This document shows positions 34,701 through 43,692 of a stretch of DNA of 64,000 bases, in pieces. The position numbers and the translations under genes are program-made. Origin of the DNA: Clostridium nigeriense (GTDB lineage: Bacteria > Bacillota > Clostridia > Clostridiales > Clostridiaceae). Location of the stretch: positions 2,367,685 through 2,431,684 of the forward strand of contig NZ_LT575472.1 of assembly GCF_900086595.1 (NCBI RefSeq), written 5' to 3'. The notes under the pieces are model-generated. The model saw nothing but the letters and a program-made list of their open reading frames with translations. It did not search any database and was not told the origin of the DNA. Position 1 is the first letter of the stretch, and each line of letters opens with the position of its first letter.

Positions 34701-35921
34701 TTACCTAATTTCAATCTTCTTTAAATACATCTTAGGAATTAAAGCATACATTGCAGCTGATTTTACTATTTCACTTTTCCATGTTCTCTCGTTTGGAGCA
34801 TGGGCTTGATCCTCATGTCCTGGCCCAAAACCTATACAGGGTATACCATATCTACCCATTATAGAAACTCCATTAGTTGAAAATGTCCATTTATCAACAA
34901 TAGGCTCAACTCTAAAAAGATTTCTATATGTTTCCACTAAGGTTTGACATACATCATGTTCCTCAGGTATTACCCAAGTAGGAAAATATGATTTTGTATT
35001 ATAGGAAAGACCTGTATATGATACTTTGTCATAATCATAAATAGAAACTCTAGCATTAGCTTTTTTAACAGAAGGTAGATTCTTTATTTGTTCTATAGCT
35101 GATTCATAAGTTTCATCATAGGTAAGTCTCCTGTCTACAGAAATACTACATCCATCTGCAACAGCACATCTCGATGGTGATGAATAAAATATTTCAGATA
35201 CTGTTAATGTACCTTTACCTAAAAAATCATTATATGATAACTTCTCATCTAATTCCTTAAGTTCGTTAAGAATTGAAGCCATTTTAAATATAGCATTATC
35301 TCCTCTTTCCGGAGCAGATCCATGGCAACTAATTCCTGAAGTACTAATTTTAATTTCCATTCTTCCTCTGTGTCCTCTATATATATTACAGGAAGTTGGC
35401 TCCGTAATTACTACAAACTCAGGTCGTACTTCATCTTCATTAATAATATACTGCCAGCATAAACCATCACAATCTTCTTCTTGTACTGTACATGTCACTA
35501 AAAGAGTATAATCATCCTCTAATTCTAATTCTTTAATTATTTTTGCAGCATAAATCATAGCAGCTATGCCACCACCTTGATCACTAGCACCTCTACCTAA
35601 AATTACTTCTTCATCCTCATCCCCCTCATAAGGATTATAATTCCAAAGACTAGGATCTCCTACCCCAACTGTATCTACATGTCCGTCAAGAGCAATTAAA
35701 TGACTTCCTTTACCTAAATAAGCTAATAAGTTACCCATAGGATCTATTTCTATCTTATCAAAGCCTACTTTTTCCATCTCTTCTTTTATTCGTAATATCT
35801 TATTTTTTTCGTAACAACTTTCACAAGGTATTGCAATAATTTCTCTTAAAAAGCTACTCATATCATCTCTGTACTTTTCTGCACATCTCATAACCTTATC
35901 AAAGATATTTGTATAATCCAT
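34701..35921 (-). CDS. ygeY: YgeY family M20 metallohydrolase (selenium-metabolism linked)
   Basis: 406 residues of the M20 peptidase/deacylase fold. The metal-binding sites are [26 protein letters not shown] and [12 protein letters not shown]; a dimerisation insert ([15 protein letters not shown]) and a final His in [15 protein letters not shown] complete the signature. YgeY is a constant member of the Se-linked purine/urate clusters and probably cuts an amide of a ring-opened purine intermediate. Its usual neighbours ygeX and ygeW are absent here. GGAGGGG lies 5 bases before the ATG. It is transcribed alone from a sigma-54 promoter. Confidence 0.88.
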   Translation of the reverse strand: MDYTNIFDKVMRCAEKYRDDMSSFLREIIAIPCESCYEKNKILRIKEEMEKVGFDKIEIDPMGNLLAYLGKGSHLIALDGHVDTVGVGDPSLWNYNPYEGDEDEEVILGRGASDQGGGIAAMIYAAKIIKELELEDDYTLLVTCTVQEEDCDGLCWQYIINEDEVRPEFVVITEPTSCNIYRGHRGRMEIKISTSGISCHGSAPERGDNAIFKMASILNELKELDEKLSYNDFLGKGTLTVSEIFYSSPSRCAVADGCSISVDRRLTYDETYESAIEQIKNLPSVKKANARVSIYDYDKVSYTGLSYNTKSYFPTWVIPEEHDVCQTLVETYRNLFRVEPIVDKWTFSTNGVSIMGRYGIPCIGFGPGHEDQAHAPNERTWKSEIVKSAAMYALIPKMYLKKIEIR

Positions 35922-35962
35922 ACTGCCCCTCCACCTATTTATCCTTTATTTATTATTAAGTG

Positions 35963-35980
35963 AAGCATTTTCTATGCCAA
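35963..35980 (-). promoter_or_regulatory. Sigma-54 promoter of ygeY
   Basis: Minus strand TTGGCATAGAAAATGCTT with 10 bases between GG and GC. The predicted start near 35953 leaves a leader of about 30 bases. Confidence 0.85.
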
Positions 35981-36016
35981 TGAAAACTTCACATTTTCCA
36001 GATAAAATACAACATA

Positions 36017-36060
36017 AGTAGTTATCATTATGATAAAATATATCATAATGATAACTACTT
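36017..36060 (-). promoter_or_regulatory. 20-bp hairpin holding two activator-site candidates (mocA end / ygeY upstream)
   Basis: A perfect stem of about 20 bp around an AAATA loop. Each arm is itself a near-palindrome: TTATCATTATGATAA (36022-36036) and ATATCATAATGATAA (36040-36054). It may serve both as the mocA terminator and as paired activator sites 42-74 bp upstream of the ygeY -24 element. No strong T run follows, which favours the second role. Confidence 0.55.
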
Positions 36061-36070
36061 AGTAATTTTT

Positions 36071-36640
36071 TTATATCTTTGATAACTTCATATAATCTTC
36101 CTTGGTATCTACATCTTCTAAAAATAATGGATTCATTATATCCACATATATTACTTTCTCTTTATTATTTTTTATTATCTCTCTTCCACCAATATCTCCA
36201 GTTAATAAATTTAATTCTTTTTTATATATTTTAGGAAAAATGACTGGACTACCAGTCCTTTCATTCATCCTAGGAACTATAATACTCTCATTTGACTTCT
36301 TTGAGACCTCTATAAGTTTATTTATTGACTTAAAATCTATAAAAGGTTGATCTCCACAAAAGAACATAAAATCTTCCTCAATCTTAGAACTATTTATTCC
36401 AAGCCTTATTGAAGAACTTTGTCCTAAATGTGCTTCCTTATTTTCCACAACTTTTATATTTTCTAATTTTCCCATATCTAATATAGTTTTTTCTCTTGCA
36501 ACTAAAATAATATTGCTAATGTTACTTTTTTTCACTTCTTTAATTACGCGTCTAATAATTTCTTCATTATTTATTTTCATCAATAATTTATTTTTCCCCA
36601 TTCTAGTACTAAAACCAGAAGCTAATATTATTCCATTCAT
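36071..36640 (-). CDS. mocA: MocA-type molybdenum cofactor cytidylyltransferase
   Basis: 189 residues of the MobA/MocA nucleotidyltransferase fold: N-terminal LASGFSTRMGKNKLLMKI (nucleotide-binding loop), FFCGDQPFID (metal-binding Asp) and GDIGGREII. MocA attaches CMP to molybdopterin, giving the dinucleotide cofactor used by xanthine-dehydrogenase-type enzymes. It is the last gene of the xdhABC-deaminase-mocA run, 9 bp behind the deaminase gene, which fits cofactor supply for both hydroxylases of this island. Confidence 0.85.
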   Translation of the reverse strand: MNGIILASGFSTRMGKNKLLMKINNEEIIRRVIKEVKKSNISNIILVAREKTILDMGKLENIKVVENKEAHLGQSSSIRLGINSSKIEEDFMFFCGDQPFIDFKSINKLIEVSKKSNESIIVPRMNERTGSPVIFPKIYKKELNLLTGDIGGREIIKNNKEKVIYVDIMNPLFLEDVDTKEDYMKLSKI

Positions 36641-36649
36641 ATTTCACCT

Positions 36650-38011
36650 TTATATTTTATTAAATAAATTTTCTACTGCCTTCCTACTTTCAAATACAAT
36701 TTTTTCTTCATCTATTGTGATTAGCTTTCCTTTTCTAACTACTACCTTACCATTGATTATAGTATAATCTACAGGTGACTTTAATCCCACAGTTCCAAGT
36801 ATTGATTTTGGATCATACTCTGCTCCTATAAATTCTATTCTATTAGAGTTTATCATAAATATATCAGCTGCTTTTCCAACTTCAATTTTTCCAATGTCAC
36901 TCCTACCTAGTACTCTAGCACTACCCTTAGTAGCTAGCTTAAGTATATCATATCCTGTTGGTGCTTTATTACTCCAATTTAATCTATGCAGCAAATAACA
37001 AACTCTAAGCTCTTCTAATAAATTAGATCCATCATTACTTGCACTACCATCTACAGCTAATCCTACTGGAATATTCATTTTAATCATTTCAGGTATTCTC
37101 GCAATTCCTGAGGATAATTTCATATTAGATATAGGACAATGGGCTACTCCTGTTTGAGTTTTAGCTAAAACTTTAAGTTCTTCATCATTAAAATGAATGC
37201 CATGAGCATACCAAACATCACTACCTACCCAACCTAACTTATCCATATACTCTAATGGTCTCATTTTAAATCTTTCCATGGTATATTTTTCTTCATCTTT
37301 AGTTTCTGCCAAATGTGTATGCAATCTAACATTATACTTTCTTGCTAAGGTTGCACTTTCTTTCATAAGTTCAGCAGTAACATTAAAAGGAGCGCAAGGT
37401 GCTAACACAATTTGACTCATAGAAAATTCTTTATCATTATGATATTTTTTTATTACCCTTTCTGAATCATATAAAATTTTATCAATACTTTGCACTACTG
37501 AATCCGGTGGTAACCCTCCATCCTTTTTACTTAAATTCATACTTCCTCTTGAAGCATGAAATCTTATGCCTAATTCTTTTGCAGAGTTAAATTGTTCATC
37601 TATTAAAGTTTCTTCGGCAGCTGTTGGAAAAAGATAATGATGATCAAAACAAGTTGTGCATCCATACTTTATAAGCTCTCCCATTCCAACTAGTGAACTA
37701 TATCTTACAGATTCCGATACTACTCCCTTCCATATTTCATAAAGAGTAGTAAGCCAATCAAATAATTCCATATTTTGAACCTGAGGAAGATTTCTTGTAA
37801 AAGTCTGAAAAAGATGATGATGACTATTTATTAATCCAGGATAAGCATACATATCCTTACCATCTATTACTTCATCAGCCTCAAAAGTATCTTCCCCAAT
37901 GTATTTTATTATACCATCTTCTATAAATAAATTTATATTTTCTAATAAACTATCTTTATTGTCACAAGTTACTAAAGCTTTTATTTTCTTAATAAATAAA
38001 GTTTTGCTCAT
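36650..38011 (-). CDS. 8-oxoguanine deaminase
   Basis: 453-residue amidohydrolase-superfamily deaminase. It carries the marks of the 8-oxoguanine deaminase group: NSHHHLFQTFTRNLP, ELFDWLTTLYEIWKGV, GCTTCFDHHYLFP, HASRGSMNLSKKDGGLPPDS, HTHLAETKDEE and GLAVDGSASNDGSN. The reaction would convert 8-oxoguanine to urate and ammonia, a direct feed for the neighbouring purine hydroxylases. I chose ATG at 38011 with GGAGG 7 bases upstream, over a TTG at 38029. It lies 21 bp behind xdhC within the operon. Guanine is a possible alternative substrate. Confidence 0.85.
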   Translation of the reverse strand: MSKTLFIKKIKALVTCDNKDSLLENINLFIEDGIIKYIGEDTFEADEVIDGKDMYAYPGLINSHHHLFQTFTRNLPQVQNMELFDWLTTLYEIWKGVVSESVRYSSLVGMGELIKYGCTTCFDHHYLFPTAAEETLIDEQFNSAKELGIRFHASRGSMNLSKKDGGLPPDSVVQSIDKILYDSERVIKKYHNDKEFSMSQIVLAPCAPFNVTAELMKESATLARKYNVRLHTHLAETKDEEKYTMERFKMRPLEYMDKLGWVGSDVWYAHGIHFNDEELKVLAKTQTGVAHCPISNMKLSSGIARIPEMIKMNIPVGLAVDGSASNDGSNLLEELRVCYLLHRLNWSNKAPTGYDILKLATKGSARVLGRSDIGKIEVGKAADIFMINSNRIEFIGAEYDPKSILGTVGLKSPVDYTIINGKVVVRKGKLITIDEEKIVFESRKAVENLFNKI

Positions 38012-38032
38012 TGTAATTCCTCCAGACAAATT

Positions 38033-38509
38033 TTATTTTTTCTCCAAGGCCCTTTTAGTGGCATTAAATATTTTTTGATAGCCTGTACAACGACAAAGAT
38101 GTCCTGATATCTCCCTTTTTATTTCTTCATCAGTATATTTTTTCCCGCTATTTACTAATGATGTAGTAGTTAAAACTAATCCCGGAGTACAAAACCCACA
38201 TTGAATAGCCCCTTCTTCAATATAAGCCTTTTGAACAGAAGATAATTGTCCTTTTTTTTCCAACCCTTCCACAGTAGTAATTCTTTTATTATTAGCCCAT
38301 ACCGCCAGATAAATACATGAATCAATTGGCTCTCCATCTACTAAAACTGTACATGCTCCGCATTCTCCAACAGAACATCCTCTTTTTACTCCAGTAAAAT
38401 GCAATCTTTCTCTTAACACTTCAAGCAGTGTTTCTCTAATATCAACTTCTAAATTATATTGTTTTTCATTTACTATTAAATTAATTTTTTTTATATAATT
38501 ACTATTCAT
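38033..38509 (-). CDS. xdhC: Xanthine dehydrogenase iron-sulfur subunit XdhC
   Basis: 158 residues with two [2Fe-2S] clusters: CSVGECGACTVL plus a later Cys in the first domain, and CGFCTPGLV with HLCRCTGY in the second. The length equals that of E. coli XdhC (159). The start is ATG at 38509, with GGAGGT 7 bases upstream; this overlaps the end of xdhB by 8 bp and implies coupled translation. The subunit carries electrons from the molybdenum site to the FAD subunit. Confidence 0.93.
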   Translation of the reverse strand: MNSNYIKKINLIVNEKQYNLEVDIRETLLEVLRERLHFTGVKRGCSVGECGACTVLVDGEPIDSCIYLAVWANNKRITTVEGLEKKGQLSSVQKAYIEEGAIQCGFCTPGLVLTTTSLVNSGKKYTDEEIKREISGHLCRCTGYQKIFNATKRALEKK

Positions 38510-39380
38510 ATATATTACCTCCGGCTCTTTCAATGACTTTTAATATACCTCTTTTTGTTAATTCCTTTATTAAATGTATTCTAAAATCTCTTGAGCCTCT
38601 CCATGAATTTCTTGGCTTTGCATTTAATAGTGCCATTTCTGAAATTTTATCTATATTTTCCATAGTAATTTTTAAGCCCCTAGCATAATTTTCAGCTTCT
38701 ATACACCTTATTGGAACTGGCGCAGCTACTCCTAGTGATATTCTTAAATCATTAAATTTTCCTTCTTTTATGCTCCCTAATACAGATACTCCAAGCATTG
38801 CAATATCCATGGCTTTTCTATTACTAAATTTTATATAATTACCATAATAGTTTTCATAATCTTTTTTATTAATTATTATTTTTACTAAAACTTCATTTGA
38901 ATCAATATTTACTTTACCCGGTCCTAAATAAAACTCCTTTATTGATACTAATCTCTCTTTTTCTTTAGACTTAATTAATAACTTGGAATTTAAATTAAAT
39001 AAAGTAGTAGCACTATCAGCTGAAACTGCACCGTTACAAACATTGCCTCCTATAGTCGCCATATTTCTTATTTGAGGTCCTCCCATAGATACTGCAGCCT
39101 CTGCAAGAACTGGTATATTATTATTAATCTCTTCACTTCTAAATATATCAGTAAAAGATGCCATGGCTCCTATTTCAATATTTCCATTTTCCAATTTAAC
39201 TATATTTTTTAATTCTTGAATATTTCTTAAACTTAGTAAAGTAACCTCAGAAAATTTACCATGTTGTAAACTAATTAATATATCTGTCCCCCCTGCAATT
39301 ATCTTGGAATTTTCTCTATATAATATTTCTAAAGCTTCATCTATAGTATTAGGCTCATAAATATTTTTAATATCAAACAT
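38502..39380 (-). CDS. xdhB: Xanthine dehydrogenase FAD-binding subunit XdhB
   Basis: 292 residues, the same as E. coli XdhB. FAD-binding signatures: KIIAGGTDILISLQHG and MATIGGNVCNGAVSADSA; the C-terminal CO-dehydrogenase flavoprotein-like domain is complete. It passes electrons to NAD or another acceptor. The gene lies 13 bp behind xdhA and overlaps xdhC. AGGAGG precedes the ATG. Confidence 0.93.
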   Translation of the reverse strand: MFDIKNIYEPNTIDEALEILYRENSKIIAGGTDILISLQHGKFSEVTLLSLRNIQELKNIVKLENGNIEIGAMASFTDIFRSEEINNNIPVLAEAAVSMGGPQIRNMATIGGNVCNGAVSADSATTLFNLNSKLLIKSKEKERLVSIKEFYLGPGKVNIDSNEVLVKIIINKKDYENYYGNYIKFSNRKAMDIAMLGVSVLGSIKEGKFNDLRISLGVAAPVPIRCIEAENYARGLKITMENIDKISEMALLNAKPRNSWRGSRDFRIHLIKELTKRGILKVIERAGGNIYE

Positions 39381-39393
39381 AAAATTTCTCCTC

Positions 39394-41685
39394 CTAAATT
39401 AATCCAACTTCCTTAAATTTTTCAAATACAGCTTGTGGATTCATAGGAATCTTATTAAAAGCAACACCAGTTGCATCTAATACTGCATTTCTTATTGCAG
39501 GAGCTGGAGAAATAGTTGTATTTTCTCCTAATGATTTTTGTCCAAACCCTGCTGCCGGCTCAAATTTTTCGATAAAATATGCATCAATCTTTGGAGTATC
39601 CATTATTGTTTGAAGTTTATAATCTAATAAATTGTTATTTAATGCTCTACCTGTTTTTTCATCAAAGAGCATTTGTTCTGTTAATGCATAACCTAAAGAC
39701 ATACTAACACCACCATGTACTTGTCCTTCTGCTAGACTATGATTCAAAATAATTCCAGAATCATGTATATTATATATTTCTAATATCTCTATTTTTCCAG
39801 TCCTAATATCTACTTCCAATTCGGTAAATGTTACTCCATAAGCTATTGCATTATTTCTAATATTAACAGAAGTATCACTTGTTATAGGGCAAGCCTTCTC
39901 CCTATGATAGTAAGAGTTCATAGCTATTTCTTCCAATGTACAAATAACTCTTTTTAAATCTTTTTCTATTATATTACAATCCTCAATATCTAAAGCTTCC
40001 TTAGGCATCCCACAAATTTCACTAGCAAAGCTTAATACTTTATCTCTAACCTCTACTGCCGCCTTCTTTACTGCTGCTCCAGAAACAAAGCTTTGTCTTG
40101 ATGCATAGGACCCAGTATCAAAAGGGGTTATATCAGTATCTTGTGTACTTATTACATGTACCATATCAATATTTATACCTAGAGTTTCAGCTACCATCTG
40201 AGCAAAAACTGTATCGCTTCCTTGACCTATTTCTGTAGCACCTATTTGCAATTGTACTGAACCATCTTGATTCATTACTATTCTAGCTCCAGCTGCTTCT
40301 AGGGAAACTGGATAAGTTCCACTAAAGTAGCTAAAACAAGCCATTCCCAATCCTTTTCTTTTATTGCCTTTTTGATTTTTATATTTTTCTTTCTTTTCAT
40401 CCCATTTAATAAGTTCTTTTCCCTTATTTATACATTCTGGCAATGCAAAGGAGCGTGCAATATTTTTACTAACAGGCTCTACATAACCTTCTTTTATTAA
40501 ATTTTTTAATCTAAACTCAATTGGATCAATATTTAAATTTCTAGCTATATCTTCAATATGGCTTTCTATAGCAAAAAACATTTGTGGTGCTCCATACCCC
40601 CTCATAGCTCCAGCAACGGGTAAATTAGTGTACACTGTTCTAGGAGAATACTTAATTGAATTAAAATCGTATAAAGGTCTAAATTTTCCTCCAGCACTCA
40701 TAGTTACTGAATGTCCATGAGAAGCATAAGCTCCATTATTAACTAAATTATTAATTGCTATTCCAAGTAATTTGCCATCCTTAGATACTGCTGTCTTAAA
40801 GTGAAACTTCATAGCATGTCTTGTTCTTGAATCTATGAAAGTTTCCTCTCTCGTTAATGTATATCTTACAGGTCTCCCATTAACTGCAAGAGACATAGCT
40901 GCAGTTAATGGTTCAATTACAACATCCTGTTTATTTCCAAACCCTCCACCTATATAAGGTTTTATAACTCTTACCCTTCCCCAAGGAATCCCAAGAGCTT
41001 GACCTACAACTCGTCTTGCTATATGAGGAATTTGTGTTGATGATACAATAACTATTCTGCCTTCAGCATCCACATACGCATATGCAGTATGATTTTCCAT
41101 TTGACAATGTTGAACTATACCAGTTTCGAAATCGTCTTCAAAAATAAAATCAGCATTCCTAAAGTCTTCAACTACATTTCCTGATTCTGATCCAAAATCA
41201 CTTATAATATTATCAGGTCTATCTTCATGTATTACAGGAGCCCCTTCCTTAAATGCATCTTCAGGATTTATTATATTTGGTAGTATTTCATATTCCACCT
41301 TAATTAAATTTAAGGCCCTATTTGCTATTATTTCATTTTCCGCTATAACTGCTGCTATAGCATCTCCTACAAACCTAGCTTTATTAGTTAAAATCAATCT
41401 ATCTTCTACATCCCTGTGTTTTTCATCTAATGACCAAGGATGACCTGCAGTAGAAAATTTTATACTTGGTAAATTCTTATAAGTTATAATAGCTTCTACG
41501 CCCTCTAAATTTTCAGCTTCACCAGTATCTATATTTTTTATTAATGCATGGGCATGGGGACTTCTTAAAACTTTTCCAATTAACATATCTCTTTCAAAAT
41601 AATCATCAGCATATTTTGCTTTTCCAGTAACCTTTGCAATAGCATCTAGCCTATTCACACTGCTTCCTATTACTTTATAAGCCAT
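39394..41685 (-). CDS. xdhA: Xanthine dehydrogenase molybdenum-binding subunit XdhA
   Basis: 763 residues: hammerhead domain (about 20-125), then the molybdopterin domains with GGGFGNKQDV, AMRGYGAPQMFFAIES, QIGATEIGQGSD and GFGQKSLGE, which holds the active-site Glu. It is a separate-subunit enzyme (xdhA-xdhB-xdhC order as in E. coli), unlike the fused enzyme at 26556-29114. It oxidises hypoxanthine/xanthine toward urate, or runs in reverse under anaerobic conditions. GGAGGTG lies close to the ATG. It leads the xdhABC-deaminase-mocA operon, which has a sigma-A-like rather than a sigma-54 promoter. Confidence 0.93.
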   Translation of the reverse strand: MAYKVIGSSVNRLDAIAKVTGKAKYADDYFERDMLIGKVLRSPHAHALIKNIDTGEAENLEGVEAIITYKNLPSIKFSTAGHPWSLDEKHRDVEDRLILTNKARFVGDAIAAVIAENEIIANRALNLIKVEYEILPNIINPEDAFKEGAPVIHEDRPDNIISDFGSESGNVVEDFRNADFIFEDDFETGIVQHCQMENHTAYAYVDAEGRIVIVSSTQIPHIARRVVGQALGIPWGRVRVIKPYIGGGFGNKQDVVIEPLTAAMSLAVNGRPVRYTLTREETFIDSRTRHAMKFHFKTAVSKDGKLLGIAINNLVNNGAYASHGHSVTMSAGGKFRPLYDFNSIKYSPRTVYTNLPVAGAMRGYGAPQMFFAIESHIEDIARNLNIDPIEFRLKNLIKEGYVEPVSKNIARSFALPECINKGKELIKWDEKKEKYKNQKGNKRKGLGMACFSYFSGTYPVSLEAAGARIVMNQDGSVQLQIGATEIGQGSDTVFAQMVAETLGINIDMVHVISTQDTDITPFDTGSYASRQSFVSGAAVKKAAVEVRDKVLSFASEICGMPKEALDIEDCNIIEKDLKRVICTLEEIAMNSYYHREKACPITSDTSVNIRNNAIAYGVTFTELEVDIRTGKIEILEIYNIHDSGIILNHSLAEGQVHGGVSMSLGYALTEQMLFDEKTGRALNNNLLDYKLQTIMDTPKIDAYFIEKFEPAAGFGQKSLGENTTISPAPAIRNAVLDATGVAFNKIPMNPQAVFEKFKEVGLI

Positions 41686-41727
41686 ATTGCACCTCCAAAA
41701 TAAATATTAACCATTACCTATACTCTA

Positions 41728-41756
41728 ATTTTATATTTATTTACAAATATTATCAA
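41728..41756 (-). promoter_or_regulatory. Sigma-A promoter candidate for the xdhABC operon
   Basis: Minus strand TTGATA (41751-41756), 17-base spacer, TAAAAT (41728-41733). No GG-N10-GC pattern is present in this gap. Confidence 0.45.
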
Positions 41757-41784
41757 TAAAGGATTTTGATGTAATTGAAATAAA

Positions 41785-41817
41785 AAGGTCAATATTCTTT
41801 CAAAGAATACTGACCTT
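41785..41817 (-). terminator. Terminator of the second sigma-54 regulator gene
   Basis: 16-bp stem with one G-U pair (41785-41800 with 41802-41817), four bases after the regulator stop codon, followed by A/T-rich sequence with a T run. Confidence 0.7.
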
Positions 41818-41821
41818 AACT

Positions 41822-43582
41822 TTATTTTAATAAATTATATTCATCAATTTTTCTATAAAGGGTTGCAATTCCAATCCCTAATTTTTTTGCAATTTTCTTT
41901 TTATCTTCAGTAGTTGTTCCATACATCTTTAATGCTTTTTTTATTTCTCTTTCTTCTAACTCTTTTAATGTAACTACTTCATCATTATCTACTGACTTTT
42001 CATATCCTTCGCTATTTAATATATTTTTAGGAATAACTTCTTTATCTATAATTCCATCTGTTCCAATCATATTAACAATAAATTCAATTGTATTTTCTAA
42101 CTCTCTAACATTACCCGGCCAAGGGTATTTATAGAAAGCATCCATTACCTCTTCAGTTATTTCTATGGAACTAAAGGTTTTACCTAAAAGCTCAGTGTAT
42201 TTTTTAATAAAAAATTCTATTAAAATATCTATATCCTTTATTCTTTCCCTTAAAGCTGGAATTTCAAATGGAATAACATTTAATCTGTAATATAAATCTT
42301 CTCTAAATTTGTTTTCTTTTATTAATTCCTTTAAATTTTTGTTTGTTGCTGCAATTACTCTTACATCTATATCAATTTCTTTATTAGAGCCTACTCTTGT
42401 TATTTTTCTTTCTTGAAGTACTCTTAATAATTTAGTTTGAAGATAAATAGGCATGTCTCCTATTTCATCTAAAAAAATAGTTCCCTTATTAGCTAATTCA
42501 AACTTACCTATCTTCCCCATAGGATCTGCACCTGTAAATGCACCTTTTACGTACCCAAATAATTCACTTTCAAGAAGTGTATCTGGTATAGCACCACAGT
42601 TTATAGCTACAAAAGCTTTATCTCTCCTATTCCCTTCGTTATGTATTGATCTTGCAAATATTTCTTTTCCTGTTCCACTTTCGCCAGTAATTAAAACTGT
42701 TGAAGATGATAGGGCTATTTTTTTTACTCTTCCCTTTAAGTCCTCCATAATTTGAGTTTTTCCTAATATATTATCAGTTTTTATAGAGTTTTTTATGTTT
42801 GTATATTCTGATATATTATCTCTAAATCCCTTATAATCTCGAAAGACAAATATTTTATCAAATTGTTTATCATTTAGCTCCATAGGAAATAGATTACCTA
42901 TAAACTGAAAGCTTTGATTCCCAATTAAAACTTTAAATATATCCATTTGAAACAAACTGTCTCCTGTTGGTTCAATAGAAACACTTAAAGCAAAGAAATT
43001 ATCTACTTGTTTAATAATTTCAGCACCCTTAGAATTTATATGGGTCACCTTATTATTCTTATTTAAAACCATTACACCTTGGTCCATTTTATCAATTATT
43101 AAGTTTAATGATTTTACCACAATATCATCACGTTTTTTTTGATAATATTCAAAAGCTGCTGTGCTTATAAATTCTGCAATTTGCTCTATAAAAGCCCTAT
43201 AATTTTCAAACCTTTCAAGAATTTGATCTCTTTGTTCTTCATTAAAGCATACTAATCCTAAAACACCTATTATTCTGCCTTGAAATTTTATAGGAGTGCT
43301 CATTTCAAATAATTCTTCGCACTTTCCTCTTTTTATACAGTCTCTACATATACTATCTTTACCTGGCTCTGTAATAGCCTTGAATTCCCCAGTTTTCAGT
43401 ACTTCCCTATAGGCATAACCTTGTTTTGATATATCCTTATCTATTCTATTTCTATAGGCTCCTGTAGCTGCTATTCTAATTAAGTTTTCATCCACAACTT
43501 CTACATCAACATTTAATATCTTTTCAACGATATTTATGTATTTCATTACTGCGCCTTGAATTTCTTTCAAAATAGATGGCAT
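41822..43582 (-). CDS. Sigma-54-dependent transcriptional activator with GAF-like and PAS domains
   Basis: 586 residues. The N-terminal GAF-like sensor (about 1-150) contains Cys79-x2-Cys82-x5-Cys88 (CRDCIKRGKC), a possible metal or redox site. A PAS-like region follows (about 165-265), then the AAA+ domain (GESGTGKE; GAFTGA; GTIFLDEIGDM) and a Fis-type helix-turn-helix (KKIAKKLGIGIATLYRKIDEY). The recognition helix is almost identical to that of the regulator at 33227-34510, so both probably bind the same sites. GAGGTG precedes the ATG. The gene has its own sigma-54 promoter and lies between xdhA and the permease genes it may control. Confidence 0.88.
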   Translation of the reverse strand: MPSILKEIQGAVMKYINIVEKILNVDVEVVDENLIRIAATGAYRNRIDKDISKQGYAYREVLKTGEFKAITEPGKDSICRDCIKRGKCEELFEMSTPIKFQGRIIGVLGLVCFNEEQRDQILERFENYRAFIEQIAEFISTAAFEYYQKKRDDIVVKSLNLIIDKMDQGVMVLNKNNKVTHINSKGAEIIKQVDNFFALSVSIEPTGDSLFQMDIFKVLIGNQSFQFIGNLFPMELNDKQFDKIFVFRDYKGFRDNISEYTNIKNSIKTDNILGKTQIMEDLKGRVKKIALSSSTVLITGESGTGKEIFARSIHNEGNRRDKAFVAINCGAIPDTLLESELFGYVKGAFTGADPMGKIGKFELANKGTIFLDEIGDMPIYLQTKLLRVLQERKITRVGSNKEIDIDVRVIAATNKNLKELIKENKFREDLYYRLNVIPFEIPALRERIKDIDILIEFFIKKYTELLGKTFSSIEITEEVMDAFYKYPWPGNVRELENTIEFIVNMIGTDGIIDKEVIPKNILNSEGYEKSVDNDEVVTLKELEEREIKKALKMYGTTTEDKKKIAKKLGIGIATLYRKIDEYNLLK

Positions 43583-43626
43583 CTTTAAACACCTCTTTTG
43601 CTAAATTAATCTCCAATTAATTTTAA

Positions 43627-43644
43627 AAGCAATTTTTATGCCAT
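43627..43644 (-). promoter_or_regulatory. Sigma-54 promoter of the second regulator gene
   Basis: Minus strand ATGGCATAAAAATTGCTT, 10 bases between GG and GC. The predicted start near 43617 gives a leader of about 35 bases. It implies auto-activation or activation by the other regulator. Confidence 0.8.
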
Positions 43645-43650
43645 TAATAT

Positions 43651-43690
43651 AAAAAGCTATATAATAATTTAAATTATTATATAGCTTTTT
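43651..43690. terminator. Terminator after the first NCS2 permease gene
   Basis: A perfect 40-bp palindrome (two 20-base arms with no spacer), A run and T run at its ends, just downstream of the permease stop codon and 6 bp from the regulator's sigma-54 promoter. Confidence 0.8.
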
Positions 43691-43692
43691 AT

